DNA of 64,000 nucleotides from Hysterangium stoloniferum (taxonomy: Eukaryota > Basidiomycota > Agaricomycetes > Hysterangiales > Hysterangiaceae). The DNA lies in contig WHVD01000018.1 in assembly GCA_015178975.1 (NCBI GenBank), positions 281,001-345,000 on the forward strand. The letters are read 5' to 3'. Below the pieces are notes generated by a model. The model made no database searches, was not told the DNA's origin, and saw only the letters and a program-made list of their open reading frames with translations. Of the stretch, positions 46,072 to 58,201 are shown piece by piece. Numbering within the stretch: position 1 is the stretch's first letter; each line of letters opens with the position of its first letter. Position numbers and translations under genes: made by a program.

Positions 46072-46984
46072 CTAACCATTTTAAGCCTCCCAAGGTCTTT
46101 TTTATAGCTCAGGAGTATGTTCTTCTCATGCTGTTGACTATGCTACATTTCACTTATGGTTTCTATTTTAAGTTAATGAGGAACAAGGTGCAGACTAGTT
46201 CTGAAGTGGGCAAACAGGCTGGGCCCTTTGTGCCTAGATTCCCCACAATTCCACCCAATCTTGGTCCCAAACATTAACAACATCTCAATATGACTCAACT
46301 TATCACCCCTGCTATTCAACTAGCTATTATTGTGATTCAAACCCAGTTATCCTTATTCACATGATTACTACTTGATCATTACCTGATCCTCATTCCGATT
46401 CACTGGGACTCACTATTTCCCCACTTATCCAATATTTCTCATGATTCCTTTTAAAGTTCTCATGCTCCATTAACATGTTTAATGTTCCTCCATTTTCATT
46501 AGATAATCACCATATGTTTCACTGCAGTACAGTATCCTGCTTTATTATTCACAGCTTTACAAACACTGTTACAAAGATGACTCATACCAGATCACATTGT
46601 TATTGTGTCATTGTGTGTGCATGTTCATTTCAACCTATGTTCCCCTCATGTATATAAGGCCTCTCTTTTGCCTACTATTGAAAAAGCAATTTTGTTATAT
46701 CTCATTTTGAAGCCCATTCTTAAGAAAGTCTCTTAAGTGGGACTCTTATGGTCAGTTAGGGATATTGCAGTATCTCTTTCTATTGAGGTTTATTCACTCT
46801 ACATCATCAGGCTTATGTCAGCCATTTGTGTATATCTACATCTATGTCATCCAAGGTCTGATCTATAGCCTTATATTCCATGTGTGTTTAGAATAGTTAT
46901 TCAAATGACTGTGTTAACAACCATCTCAATCACTTGACCATTGCACACAGGTTATTAGGGTTTATCCTTAATAACACACTTACA
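46072..46984. other. CpG-poor flank, no gene seen
   Basis: Right flank of the gypsy insertion up to the stop codon of the NLR gene. AT-rich, almost without CpG. Short open frames only. Confidence 0.45.
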
Positions 46985-49900
46985 CTACTCCCTAGCCTCC
47001 AGTTGTTCTGCGTCAGTCCTTCTGCCCAGCTGATGACATGTGTCAGCCAAGTTGGCCCTGGCTCTCAGAGTGTCTGGATGTTCAGTGCCTAGGATCTGCT
47101 CCATGGCCTCCAACACCTGCACCTCCAATTGTTCTGCATCAGTCAATCTGCCCAGATGACAATATATACCAGCCAAGTTGGCCCTGGCTCTCAGGGTGTC
47201 TGGGTGTTCAGTGCCTAGGGTCCGCTCCATGGCCTCCAGCACCTGCACAAATTGTTCTGCATCAGTCAATCTGCCCAGCTGATAATATGTGTCAGCCAAG
47301 TTGGCCCTTGCTCCTAGAGTGTCTGGATGTTCAATGCCTAGGATCCGCTCCATCTCCTCCAGCACTTGCACCTCCAATTGTTCTGCATCAGTGAATCTGC
47401 CCAGATGATAATATATGCTACCCAAGTTGGCCCTGGCTTTGAGAGTTTCTGGGTGTTCAGTGCCTAAGATCTGCTCCATGGCCTCCAGCACCTGCACCTC
47501 CAATGGTTCTGCATCAGTTAATCTCCCCATATGACAATATATGCCAGCCAAGAGTTCCTTGGCTCCCAGTGTGTCTGGATGTTCAGTGCCTAGGACCTGC
47601 TTGCTAGTCTCCAGGACCTGCACTCCCAGTTGTTCTGCATCAGTCCATCTGCCCAGGTCAGAATATGTAGTGGCTAACAGGGCCCTGACTCTCAGAGTGT
47701 CTGGGTGTTCAGTGCCTAGGATCTGCTCCTTAGCCTCCAGCACCTTCACCTGCAATTGTTCTGCATCAGTTGATCTGCCCAGAAGATTATATATGAGAGC
47801 CAAGTTGGCACTGGCTCCCAGAGTGTATGGGTGTTCAGTGCCTAGGACCCACTTGCTGGCCTCCAGCACCTGCACCCCCAGTTGCTCTGCATCAGTCCAT
47901 CTACCCAGCTGAGCATATGTACCAGCCAAGTGGGTCCTGGCTCTCAGAGTGTCTGGGTGTTCAGTGCCTAAAAGCAACTCCCTGGTCTCCAGCACCTTCA
48001 CCTGTAGTTGTTCTGCATCAGTCAATCTACCCAGCTGATTATATGTGGCAGCCAAGTTGGCCCTGGCTTTCAGAGTATCTGAGTGTGCATTACCCAGGAT
48101 CTGCTCACTGACCTCCAGCACCAGCACCTCTAGTTGTTCTGCATCAGTCCATCTGCCTAACTGACCATATGTGATAGCCAGGTGGGCTCTGGCTCTCAGA
48201 GTATCTGAGTGGTCAGTGCCTAAAATCTGCTCCCTGGCCTCCAGGATCTGCACCTGCAGTTTTTCTGCATCAGTCCATTTTCCCAGCTGAGAATATGTGA
48301 CACCCAAGTTGGCCCTGGCTCTCAGAGTGTCTGGGTGTTCACTGCCTAGGATCTGATCCCTGCCTTCCACCACTTGTATCCTTAGTAATTCTGCCTTTGA
48401 CCATTTACCCACCTGGGTATACACTTTGGCTAATCTTTCACACAAATCATCATAATATCCCTCCTTCTTTTCATTACCCACACTCTCAATTGCAATAATA
48501 TGAGGCAGAAGTTCTTGTTGGAATAATATGTCATTCATTGTTTCAGATTCACTGATGCTGCCTACTATCAATGCTCTGGCTGCACAATAATGAGATGTAT
48601 CATCTTCTCCTAGTGCCTGATCTCTTATCCACATATGTGTCATTGGATGCATTGACCATGAATATGGATATTGTGTAGCAGACCCTCTATAGAGAAGTGA
48701 ATAATCACAGAGGACTTGCATGGCTAATCTGAACCGCAGACTTTCCCACTGTCCATCACTATTGCATCTGAGGAGCTGGTTTGGAAGGTCTGATGAAGTG
48801 GTTTTCAATTTCCCATCACATGTCTTTGCTGGTGGGAATTCTGCAGCTTGTTTGAAAATACTTTCCATGATGTCCTGGTGATGAAAGAAACCCAGAACTT
48901 TCAAAATGAATAATGCATCTTGTGCACGTTTTGATAATATAGCCTCTTTTTCAATCAGATCATATGACAGCCTTAATGTACTATAAACAGAGTGATTATA
49001 TCCTAGTGCCCCTTTCATTGATGGGTTGTCAGCATCAAAAATATCTGTGCGATATTTTTCATGTATCATTAGATACTCTGTAACTCCACAGAGTCCAGTT
49101 GAAATGGCTGCTCCAGCTATATCAATTGCAAGAGGCAAGAGGCCAAGTTGAACAACAATCTTCTCTAACAATTCCTGTGGGAAATTATTTGATTTATTGC
49201 CCAACTTAGCAGCAGCTTGAAAGAGGGTAAGTGCTTGATCACGCTCCAATGAGAGAACCTCCAATGAGTCTGTGACATGGCTAGCCAGTCCAGGATTACG
49301 GCTAGTAATTAGAACGTGAATCTGACAGGTCTGTTGCAAATAGTCTTTAAAAACTCCATCCATTCCATTAACATTGTCAAAGATGATGAGACATTTATTT
49401 TGAATGGCTGTAAGCCACCTCAAAACTCCCTCTGGAGACTTTTCAATGCCTTTAGATTTGGCTTCAGGATCATCAGCAATACTTGAAAAGCCATTTGTTA
49501 ATGTTTCCGTATTTGTGCCATCTATCCAAAATATCCTCCAAAAGTGACTTGATACTCTACTGTGAGTGTTGGTAAGAATAAACAAAGTATTCCACTTACC
49601 AGTCATTGCTAATCAGCTCTTCAATGAACTTCAAACAAATCTGAGTTTTGCCAACTCCTCCCATACCATACAAAAGAAAATGATTCCACACTGGGCAGGA
49701 ATTCTCAGGAGCAAAAAACTTTCGGAGTCTTGTGAGATATTTCTCCTGTCCCACAAATCTTGGACTAGAACGGTGCCTGGACATGTATATGGGTCTTTTG
49801 GGGTTATCCTCTGCTTAATGATGTTAGCCTGTGTAAGTCTATTCATGTAACACACACCATTTTGCTGATTAAATGTAGTCCACTTTGCCTGAACTGCCAC

Positions 49901-51029
49901 TGGAGCTTTCTTGACCATATCTTGTACAATATACAATACAGACTCGTAGTCACCATCATCAACAGACTGAAATTTGGACATCCCAGTGTGATCCTTATGC
50001 ATGCTTATTGGTTCTATATTCACAGCCCCGGGCAAGATGGCAGATTCTCTGGGAACAATCTGCATGCACGCTATAATTTAGCATATTTGCGAGGCATATT
50101 AAAATCCCCAAACTCACAATTGCAGACATATGGCGAGGGAGAGTAGTAGATAAAGTTTCATAGAAAAACTTCATGTCAAAACGGGCAGTGATGGGATTAA
50201 AATCGGAAATTTGTTGCTGTAATAACTCAGAGTGAGCTGTTAAATGCTTCAACAAGATATTGTTTGGCTGGCTGCATAACGAAACAAGTTTGGACACTAT
50301 GTCTGTACCTTGGTGAGGTGTACCAAGGAAGATAATGCCATATGTTGACAAATAGATCCATTTATGTGGCAGAAGATGCCCTTCATTGGCAGCATTTGCT
50401 TGTATTAGGGCCTGTTCCCAAGCATGAATGAAACGTAGCAGACAGTTTTTATTTATTTTGAGGTGACGTACACTCTTAAGAATAATGCCGCCTAGGCTAT
50501 GCGCAATGAATATTATTGGGCGGTCCTACAGAAAATAGGAAACAATCATCAGCAATCAAGACAAACAACAGTGATTTTCAGTCAGTGTACCTTAGTTTCG
50601 CCTGTTTCCCTAAGCATAGAAAGTCGTGCAAGGAAATCCTGTGCACGACCATATAGAGTCTGCTCAGATGACCTTTTTGTGTAGGCATCGTAACCATATG
50701 ACAAAATCCGCGCTGTAGGTATTGTCTGTGGGAGAAAGTCCCGGAGCCAGAGCTTCCCATTATCGGCTGTCCAGGACTTTTCGCGATGCCCATCGAACCC
50801 ATGAATGGCAACAATACTATAAATGCAGAAAATGTTAGGAATTAGATACTGACTGATATGTTTGAAACTGGATCACTCACTCGATAGAAGGGCTAGTCCC
50901 TGGTACAAGTACTTTAATTCCAAAACCGGGATTATTGTAAGTACCCGGTTCCTTCACGACATCAGGAAAATCAGCACTTGTTAATTTGATTTTAGCAAAT
51001 CCATAGCGCAGCTTCGAAAAAAACGGCAT
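46985..51029 (-). CDS. NLR protein: alpha/beta-hydrolase, NB-ARC and TPR array
   Basis: Exons: 51029-50880, 50816-50591, 50525-50472, 50411-50118, 50059-49600 and 49559-46985, with standard splice sites. The N-terminal lipase-like domain has IVAIHGFDGHREKSW, the nucleophile elbow IAHSLGG and FLGTPHQGTD. The NTPase has the P-loop GMGGVGKTQ, a Walker B-like CLIIFDN, LITSRN, LGLLPLAID and an MHD-like SMHPMTHMW. The tail has about eleven and a half 42-residue TPRs built on LGTEHPDTL-RARANLA-TY-LGR-TDAEQL. Fungal NLRs of this architecture are thought to act in non-self recognition and programmed cell death. An apparent one-base deletion near 49,765-49,780, just upstream of the P-loop, shifts the frame. 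An alternative start is ATG 51,119. The TPR half is strikingly CpG-poor although still open. Confidence 0.85.
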
Positions 51030-51119
51030 GCTAAGATCGTATGGTGGTAGTAAGTAAGTGCTAAGGACGTGAGAGTGTGTGATACGTCGGTGGCATGTGA
51101 CTTGCTTTTCCATACCCAC

Positions 51120-52490
51120 GGTGCACAGCCTAGTAACTTGTTAACCCTGGCACGTGCGTTGAAGTATTAGTATTAGGTTATTTATGGCCGAATTAGAGAA
51201 TCAAATCCTTATGATTTAGTCTGAACGTACCTGAGCGTTGACCTCAAGGAATAACATCATGCGAACTGGTCAATACACGTGTAGACCACATATCAATAGA
51301 ATCATGTCCAGGGAGTGTGGGGTGCGTGCAGAGTAAGTGGAACAAGTTCTCGGAATTATGTCCTAGGAAGATATGAGGATCAAAGAAATATGAGGGACCG
51401 ATAGCAAATTGATTGATCATCGAACGAAGAGAGTGGCGACCGGTGCGATTGGGACCCCTTGCATAGAATAAAACGAAAAAACGGTTGAAGAAATATTTTA
51501 GTGGCTAGGGAAACTATCTCTGCAAAGCCTCTCGAGATAATAAAACCGAACATGAGTCGATGGGCGTAATACTTTATGGCGCGACAAATCAGGATATTTG
51601 GAAGGCGTATATCCTGGCACTACTGTCGAGAACCAATAGAAAGGGGTGATGGCCAGCTGCGGCTCAAGAGTTATTGGTTGAAAGAAGTTATAAGGCCCTG
51701 ATCATTTTTCAAATCCGCAAAGTTGATATCCGCTGTAACGGATGGGGGGAAAGGTGAAGAAGACGGTGTCGTCGCGGTTTAGTGGCTTACGGCCGCTTAA
51801 AGGACGGAAAGTAGCTAATTTGCTATTTCAGACATACATCGATTATCCCACCGAACCGCCCATATGCATATGTTGCAAGTGCTACATCTCAACCCGGAAG
51901 AAATGTCTCCATCCACTATTGAATTCTGACCTGTCAGACATTGATGTGCACCCGTATTATCACAATCATGAACTATAGCTGTGGATTGGGATATCCGTTA
52001 AATTGAGGCTCTTCAACGGGAGCAGTACGTCCATGCTGGACTGCTTTTCATTCGGTTGCTCATTCTTTCATCTCACAGGCTATACCGAGCGACTCAAAAA
52101 ATGAATATGATTATCTCCTATCTTCATACGCAGATTGAAGAACACGGTGCCTATGTGAAAAAATTCATCACGACGCAGCACATAATCAGAAACCACCAAC
52201 GTAGACAACGTCGAGGCAGCGACGGCTCTCAGCGTCGGCGGCGCAACAGTAGTAACAGGCATCGCAGCCGCCATAAGAGTGAGTGGCTCTTCATCAAGGA
52301 TATCCCTCGCATCATCTTCATCCTTCCCATTCAACATACCCTCCTTCCCGCGCCGTTTTCGCCGTCGCAGCCTTCTGCATAGCCTATCCTCCTTCTCACT
52401 ATCGTTGCCATGCCCCTGATCTCTGGCTGCTGCTGTGGCTACCGCTGGGGTCGGAGCTGTTAGATGGAAGAGTGTGTGGGTTCAGTGGGT
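51120..52490. other. Mostly intergenic; one doubtful small gene
   Basis: An open frame from ATG 51,742 to 51,978 (78 residues, plus) has several Cys (CICCKCYISTRKKC) and could be a small gene, but nothing supports it beyond that. The rest shows no gene. The minus-strand frame 52,337-52,080 could be a C-terminal exon of the next feature. Confidence 0.3.
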
Positions 52491-53716
52491 TTAATCAGAT
52501 CCGGAAGTCGATGGTAAGGAAGAAGGTGGAGATATCTGCGGTGGGGACACTCTGGTATCGGGGTTAAAGACGGGAACGTCGAAGTCTACCAGTATGGGTG
52601 ATGTGGTTTCGGGAATACACTCCACCATGGGGAAGGCTAGTACGAGGATAGAGAGCTCTGCCTGAACAGGAACAGAACTCGGAAACACGGGAAACGGTGG
52701 CTGTGAGCTCTGCCAGGAGGCAACCAAAAGTTCCGCAGACGCAACGTACACAAGCACCATGATCCCCAATATCCGCCACATTCTCAGATCAGTCCCCGCA
52801 TACGTCGACTCCTCCTGTGTATGCCTAGCAGTACTATCGCCGATAACAGGCCAGGACTCGTCCACATCGTCCTCACCTGCAGGACGTTATGGGCGGCGGC
52901 ACGCGCTCTTCCATGCCTGTGGCAGTGGGAACCGTATCAAGTTGCGGCGGAACGTGCCACTGCAGTCTAGACTCGAATTTTGAGAAACCAGTAAGATACT
53001 GAACCCATTCGCACTATTGCGGAACGGAGAGGCACCTTTCAGGGGATCTCCCTGGGGGGAGTTCGGTCCAGCACTACCAGGGTAGCTCTGGGAACCAATG
53101 GTATAAAGAGAGTTCACGATGACGCCGACGAATGTAATTCCAGCAGCAAAGATATTTGGGTGGTGTGTTTTGGAGGTGTTCAATTGGGGAAGAGGTGAGA
53201 GCAGGGCAGGAGGGGAGCGAGGGGGTATGTTCGGGAAAGTGTGCATACGATGTCGAAGACCGCAACACTACGAATATATCCCAATCGGGATACACGCAGG
53301 CAGGCTTGTATTTACACAGGCTGTGCGAATTCTCTCCCTCAAATAGGCATGCTATCGTAGGTGTGCGGTTCAATGATAAAGAATTCGTCATTGGTCTCCT
53401 CGGAGACATGCACGAGGGTGGTCGGACGGTGCATGAGCCTTTGCTGCATCCAACTTGGGTTCCATACGTCATAGAACCCGTCCAGTTGTTCTCTGCCAGC
53501 CGTGAAGCTTCCCATCTAGGGACGCCAGTACCACCACTCCTAACAATGAAAGATCATCAGTGGCTGCAGCTGTTCCTAAAGCATCCGCAGGGTCAATTCT
53601 CGGGATGCTCACAGGGCACCCGGAGTGTGATACGATATGTTCCAACGTCCGTCGATGACCCACCCATTACCGCCAAGGCCAGAGGCAAAAGCACCAGCGA
53701 CAATGCTGGGTATTAA
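52491..53716 (-). CDS. Unresolved minus-strand gene, possibly a membrane protein
   Basis: I do not recognise it and cannot join its exons. Several minus-strand stretches read like protein: a leucine-rich, signal-peptide-like segment near 53,690 (LSLVLLPLALAV), a segment near 53,460 (FYDVWNPSWMQQRL, EFFIIEPHTYDSMP), a hydrophobic one near 53,130 (NIFAAGITFVGVIVNSLYTIG) and a helix near 52,770 (RILGIMVLVYVASAELLVA). Frames change between them. It could be one secreted or membrane gene with several short introns, or a decaying gene. Confidence 0.3.
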
Positions 53717-54991
53717 TATGCGTGGGCTCCGAGGAGAGATATTAATATTGGGATTTGGTCACGGTCACAAAGCCTGTTGTCACGGATTTGGAAAGCGGGG
53801 TCAATGGCTCATTACATAGGAATGAAAAAAAGCGGGGAGCTCAAGACACTGTGGGGATAATGATTGTCATATCGTGTGTGTGGTCATGAGGAGGCCTAGA
53901 TTGGGGTGTGTGTACCGGTCCTGTCCTATGGGTCAATCTGCCCAACGTTAGCTCTACCCGCAGGCTTCTTACACTCAATTCATGTCGATACTGAAAAACG
54001 CCGAACACGCCGTCCCGTATCCTCCGGAGTAGCATCTTGTTTACCCACATCTCATTCTAAGGCAAAATACATCGCTGAACAAAGAAGCACTCCGTTCTCT
54101 GAGACTTGAGGATCATATCAACACACTATTGAAGTTATTATATGGCAATAGATCTTCAAAATCTGACCGGGTGTATAAATATGCATCCATGTATAGATTG
54201 ATGCCAGCGTCGAGGAGGACACACGAGGCATTGCTAACTCCCCTGTGTGTGATACCTACATAAGGCACACTATTAGTTGAATACCACGGGGTAAATAGTC
54301 GGGTAGAGTTACGTTAATGGGCAGGGATATCATCAAAACTCATTCAAAAAACACGGGATGTTGTGGATCTCGATGATACGGATACCGAAGTTAAGCCGGA
54401 CAACAATGTGAAGCGGAGAAACATCGGACAACTCGGTGATCTGCTTTCTATTAGATTCCTGTCCTTCGGAATCTTCCTTTACATTTCATAGCACCATGGA
54501 GCCGACATGTGCGCAGCTGAATTCGAAAGCGCTTGAATCTCAATCGTTGGTCGAGCTTCCATCACCCATTACGGAGAAATGCCAGAAAATGATAAAAATC
54601 CTTGATCGAAGCCTAAAGTACTTGGCTGACAGGTGGCAGTGCCGTTAGTGAGCCGAGGGCGTTTACATAAGTAGCCGGTTTGCAGTTGAAATCCCAGGGA
54701 GGTATCTTCCTGCTTTCATCTTCTTGTGAGTTATAGGTGCGGAGGTCAACAGCACTACGAGACGAACTGTCGGGTTTCTGATCGTATAAAGGCCTTTTCT
54801 GGGGTTATCTCAATTCACTCACGGCTCCCCGGCTGAGTGACAGGCGTGTTTGAATTGGAACGAAGTGGCCGGCGTCAAACTTAGGGTCAGTTGACATATA
54901 AATAGTTTTAAGCTTTTGTCTGAATTAGAGCTTCCCGTCAAAACCGATTGCGACCTCAAACTCCTTTCACCACCACGACTTGTACCCTCTC
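53717..54991. other. Intergenic with a dispersed-repeat copy
   Basis: The stretch 54,110-54,295 is a diverged copy of 34,485-34,744 (shared words such as tgtatagattgatgc and gtgatacctac). A plus-strand frame around 54,497-54,648 (MEPTCAQLNSKALESQS) could be an exon but has no partner. No gene is called. Confidence 0.45.
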
Positions 54992-55860
54992 ATGTATCCC
55001 ACCAAGCCTACCTCCTCACAATTGCCTCTGTCTGCCCAAGAATTCTTTGCTCTTGATTTTAGCAAAGTAGGTGGGAGAGCTCGCCAACCCCCAAGCCGCG
55101 AAATGTTACGGTACATAGTCTTTTCCCTTTCATTCCCCCAGAGCTATTAATCGGACATCCTCTTAGGCAATACGAAGAGTTATTAAAATATTATCGTCCC
55201 CCTGCTTACCCCGCCTCCGCAACTCCCCCTGGCTCCAGAGGACCCGCATCCACTCCCGTAGTCCCCCAAAGCCAGCACCTCATACCGTAAGTCGCATTTC
55301 CCGTCAATGGGCCTGCGTGACATCTGGCGTGTTTGTAGCCACCATTCGATCGGCCAATATGCCGCCAGTGCGAATAAAAGCACGAAAATTGAGCCTCCCC
55401 AATGGCAGGCTCATCTTCAGTATGATCGCCGGGCAGTGGCATGTAGCTCAACGAGTGATTCATCACAACGAGACTCACGAGCCTCAGCGTACGTCCGTTG
55501 CCATTGGTGTATGAAGGGGGTTGTTCACGTCTTCTACGCAGCCATGTGTCGACTAGCACTGGGAGGCTACCGCGCTCGGTCAACGACGGGCCCACACGGA
55601 TTGCACTGCCGATGCTGCCTGCGCACAGGCAGAGGGGCTCCTCAGCTTCTGAGTCGCCATACCCTGACACGATGCAATCCGCATTTGCACCACCCGTGCC
55701 AGCAGGGTGGGGGGATCCACGTGAGGCGGCCTACTCGAGGGGGGAGCACGCCCACTACACCGACAGTGAAGAGGATGATGCCATGTCGTTGACCTCGGAC
55801 CAGACATCGAAGGACTCGGCTATCGAGCGCACGGCAGTTGGGAACGTCGCGCGATATTGA
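54992..55860 (+). CDS. Hypothetical protein, four exons
   Basis: Exons 54992-55070, 55142-55286, 55339-55488 and 55542-55860 splice cleanly in phase to 230 residues (introns 71, 52 and 53 bp; donors GTGGGA, GTAAGT and GTACGT). The start is MYPTKPTSSQLPL. A structured-looking part (EFFALDFSKVELLIGHPLRQ, YEELLKYYRPPAYP) is followed by a Ser/Pro/Arg-rich, probably disordered region and an acidic end (YTDSEEDDAMSLTSDQ). No membrane segment or known domain is seen. The opposite strand also has an open frame (55,670-55,206), but the consistent splice phases favour the plus strand. Function unknown. Confidence 0.6.
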
Positions 55861-58201
55861 ACCATCGTCGACTTCTGCGCGGCCACACGGGTAAAATGAG
55901 CCCAGCTCCTAATACGCGACACGTAAGAGTGGGGGTGCCTTGACGACACACTGTTTCCGGACGAGGTCCGCCCGACGATGCCCATCCCCATTCATGCAAT
56001 TGTTTTCCGAAATTGAGAACTTCTCCAGCTCTGCCAGTGCATGTTTGCACAACCGTCAGCCAATACCCACGTCCGAGTAAGGGTCATACAAAGGGTTGCA
56101 TAAAAAAAAGCTACACAATGCTAATCGATGATAATATGTTGATGATTGAACATATATACATCTCAAAACATTGTGCAGCTGATGTATGTAACTAAGCTTC
56201 GCAACTTACAACTTATAAGTGCTCATGAGCCGTGCCGTGGGGCAGGATGATGCCAGTTTGGCTCTACCCTGTCCCCGTGAACGGGCTTAAAATAAATGCA
56301 GGGAAAACAGACAGTTTGGCTACATTTCTGCATCACTATTGGCATTCCTTCACAACAATACAGGTTTAAGACATGTTTTGCCATGGCAGGAAGTTAGTAA
56401 AAGAAAAAAGAACAGCGCATTCTCTTAACTTCTCCCCGAGTGGCCGTTCAATCCGTTTGTCGGCGGGACATCGGAGAAAGCCCGGGATCCAAGACCTCAA
56501 AGGGATCGGCTCCTTCTCCCTTTGAGTGGACGCATCAGGAAGTTAAACTCGACGTAGGCGCGCACTAGAATGCTTTGAATTCATTGCAAGATCGAGAATT
56601 CCCCTCCCGAGATCAAGAGGATAGGGTTTTTTCAGGCAAGTATCGGACCATGGGACATACCGGACAGGTATTAAACCGGAGATGGCTTGGTCTCCATCCT
56701 GGCAACAGAGTAAGCTAATCTGTTCCGAGTCCAAGTGAGCGACATATGTCTGGGTTTATTTTCAAATCAGGTGTTAATCACATTGACAGTGCCTGTCTAT
56801 CCAAGTGAGGAAGATGGCGCAACAATGTTGACTGTAATTGTGAAGGCTTAATATAGACTCATAATAACAAAAGTTGACGGTCTTGGCAAAAAAGGTTGTA
56901 CTGTACGATGCCACCTGGAAGTTCTTTTACCAAATTTCAAAAAGAAAACTCAAGTTCGAAGCTTATTGCAAGGGCTTTTATTCAACATCACCGCAGGCTA
57001 ACTGGACATGAATGCTGAGGTTGGTTTCAATCAGGAGCTGTATTAAAGGAGATTAGTTATGATTGTGACATGACACTGAGTTAGCAAAGTGGGCCAGAGA
57101 AGAAAGATAAGAGGGTTCAGATAATGAAACTCAGATGAGTTGGGAAAGACATTGATCACGAGTGTTGTACAAAAAAAGGGTTGATGAAGCCAAATTGACA
57201 AGGTAAAAAGACATGGGCGGGGAAATCATATCACAGCCATGAATTGTTCAAAAGGTGATGATGGCGCGTGTAATCGGAGCAGTTCCGGTGGGTGGCCCTT
57301 ATGACCGAGAAGAATGTTCAAAAGCGCCCGGTGTATGACAGTGATTGACATTGTATAGCACTACTCAGGGAGGGCCGACTCTATCGGAACCCTTGCTTGG
57401 CCAAGGTGAAGATACTTGTGGTGGCACATATTTATTAAATTAATTGATATATGAAGTTGTGACTAGTTAACTCTGAATTGGCTGTTATTGGAATGGGGAG
57501 TTCACGGGAGGATCATTGTACGAAACCAGGTTTACAAGGGGCGGTTATGTGTCATTTAAAAAGCCGTTTCACTAAACCCTGGTGTGGCACTTGGTACATG
57601 GCCAGTGAAAGAAAAGGCTGGAGACTATTTTAACTTGGCCATACATCAGACCCTACCCCATGAACCACTTGAACCGATGAACTGCTGAACTTGTAAGTGA
57701 AACACCACACTAAACACTGTGGTACCGGTAAGGTACCTTCTTAAATTGGTACACATGTAGGTATGTCCAAAATAAACATGGATTGTGTTATCTATCAACA
57801 AATTGGATCCTGGTCTCTTCCTTCTGTCGTTTCAGAAAAATGCTTTGGTCAAAAAAACAACAGGGTTAATCCATGGGAGAAGTGATATAATTGGTACCGG
57901 GTGAATATCTATTTATTTATTGTATTTAATATACCCTACCACTATAAGTAGTAAAGTATTTGGGATATGTATCCCATTCTGAAATCTGGTGCTAAATATC
58001 GTACATACTCGTAAAATATATTTTAATAAAATGAGACATGTTTACTTATCAGCCAATCCAGTGCGACAGCATAGTGTCAAGGCAGCGGCGGAAGAATTCA
58101 GCTATGGACTCCTATGGGCCCGCGCCACCGCATTAGTAAAAAAAACTTCTCTCCCATCCATCCCCAGATTACACCTTCCCTTAATCCCGCCTTGTAGAAA
58201 T
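55861..58201. other. About 2.3 kb intergenic
   Basis: No gene is supported. The interval has normal CpG content and ends in the promoter region of the ABC-F gene. Near 56,110-56,180 a short imperfect palindrome pairs ctacacaatgctaatc with its reverse in tacatctcaaaacattgtgcag. Confidence 0.45.

Noticed and set aside
47038-48111. Plus-strand open frames rich in Cys/Pro with a repeated pattern (WPWLSECLDVQCLGSAP)
   Set aside because: They are the antisense shadow of the NLR's TPR array; the periodicity is that of the 126-bp repeat.
55206-55670. Minus-strand open frame of 154 codons
   Set aside because: The plus strand gives four exons in matching phases over the same stretch, which is much less likely by chance.
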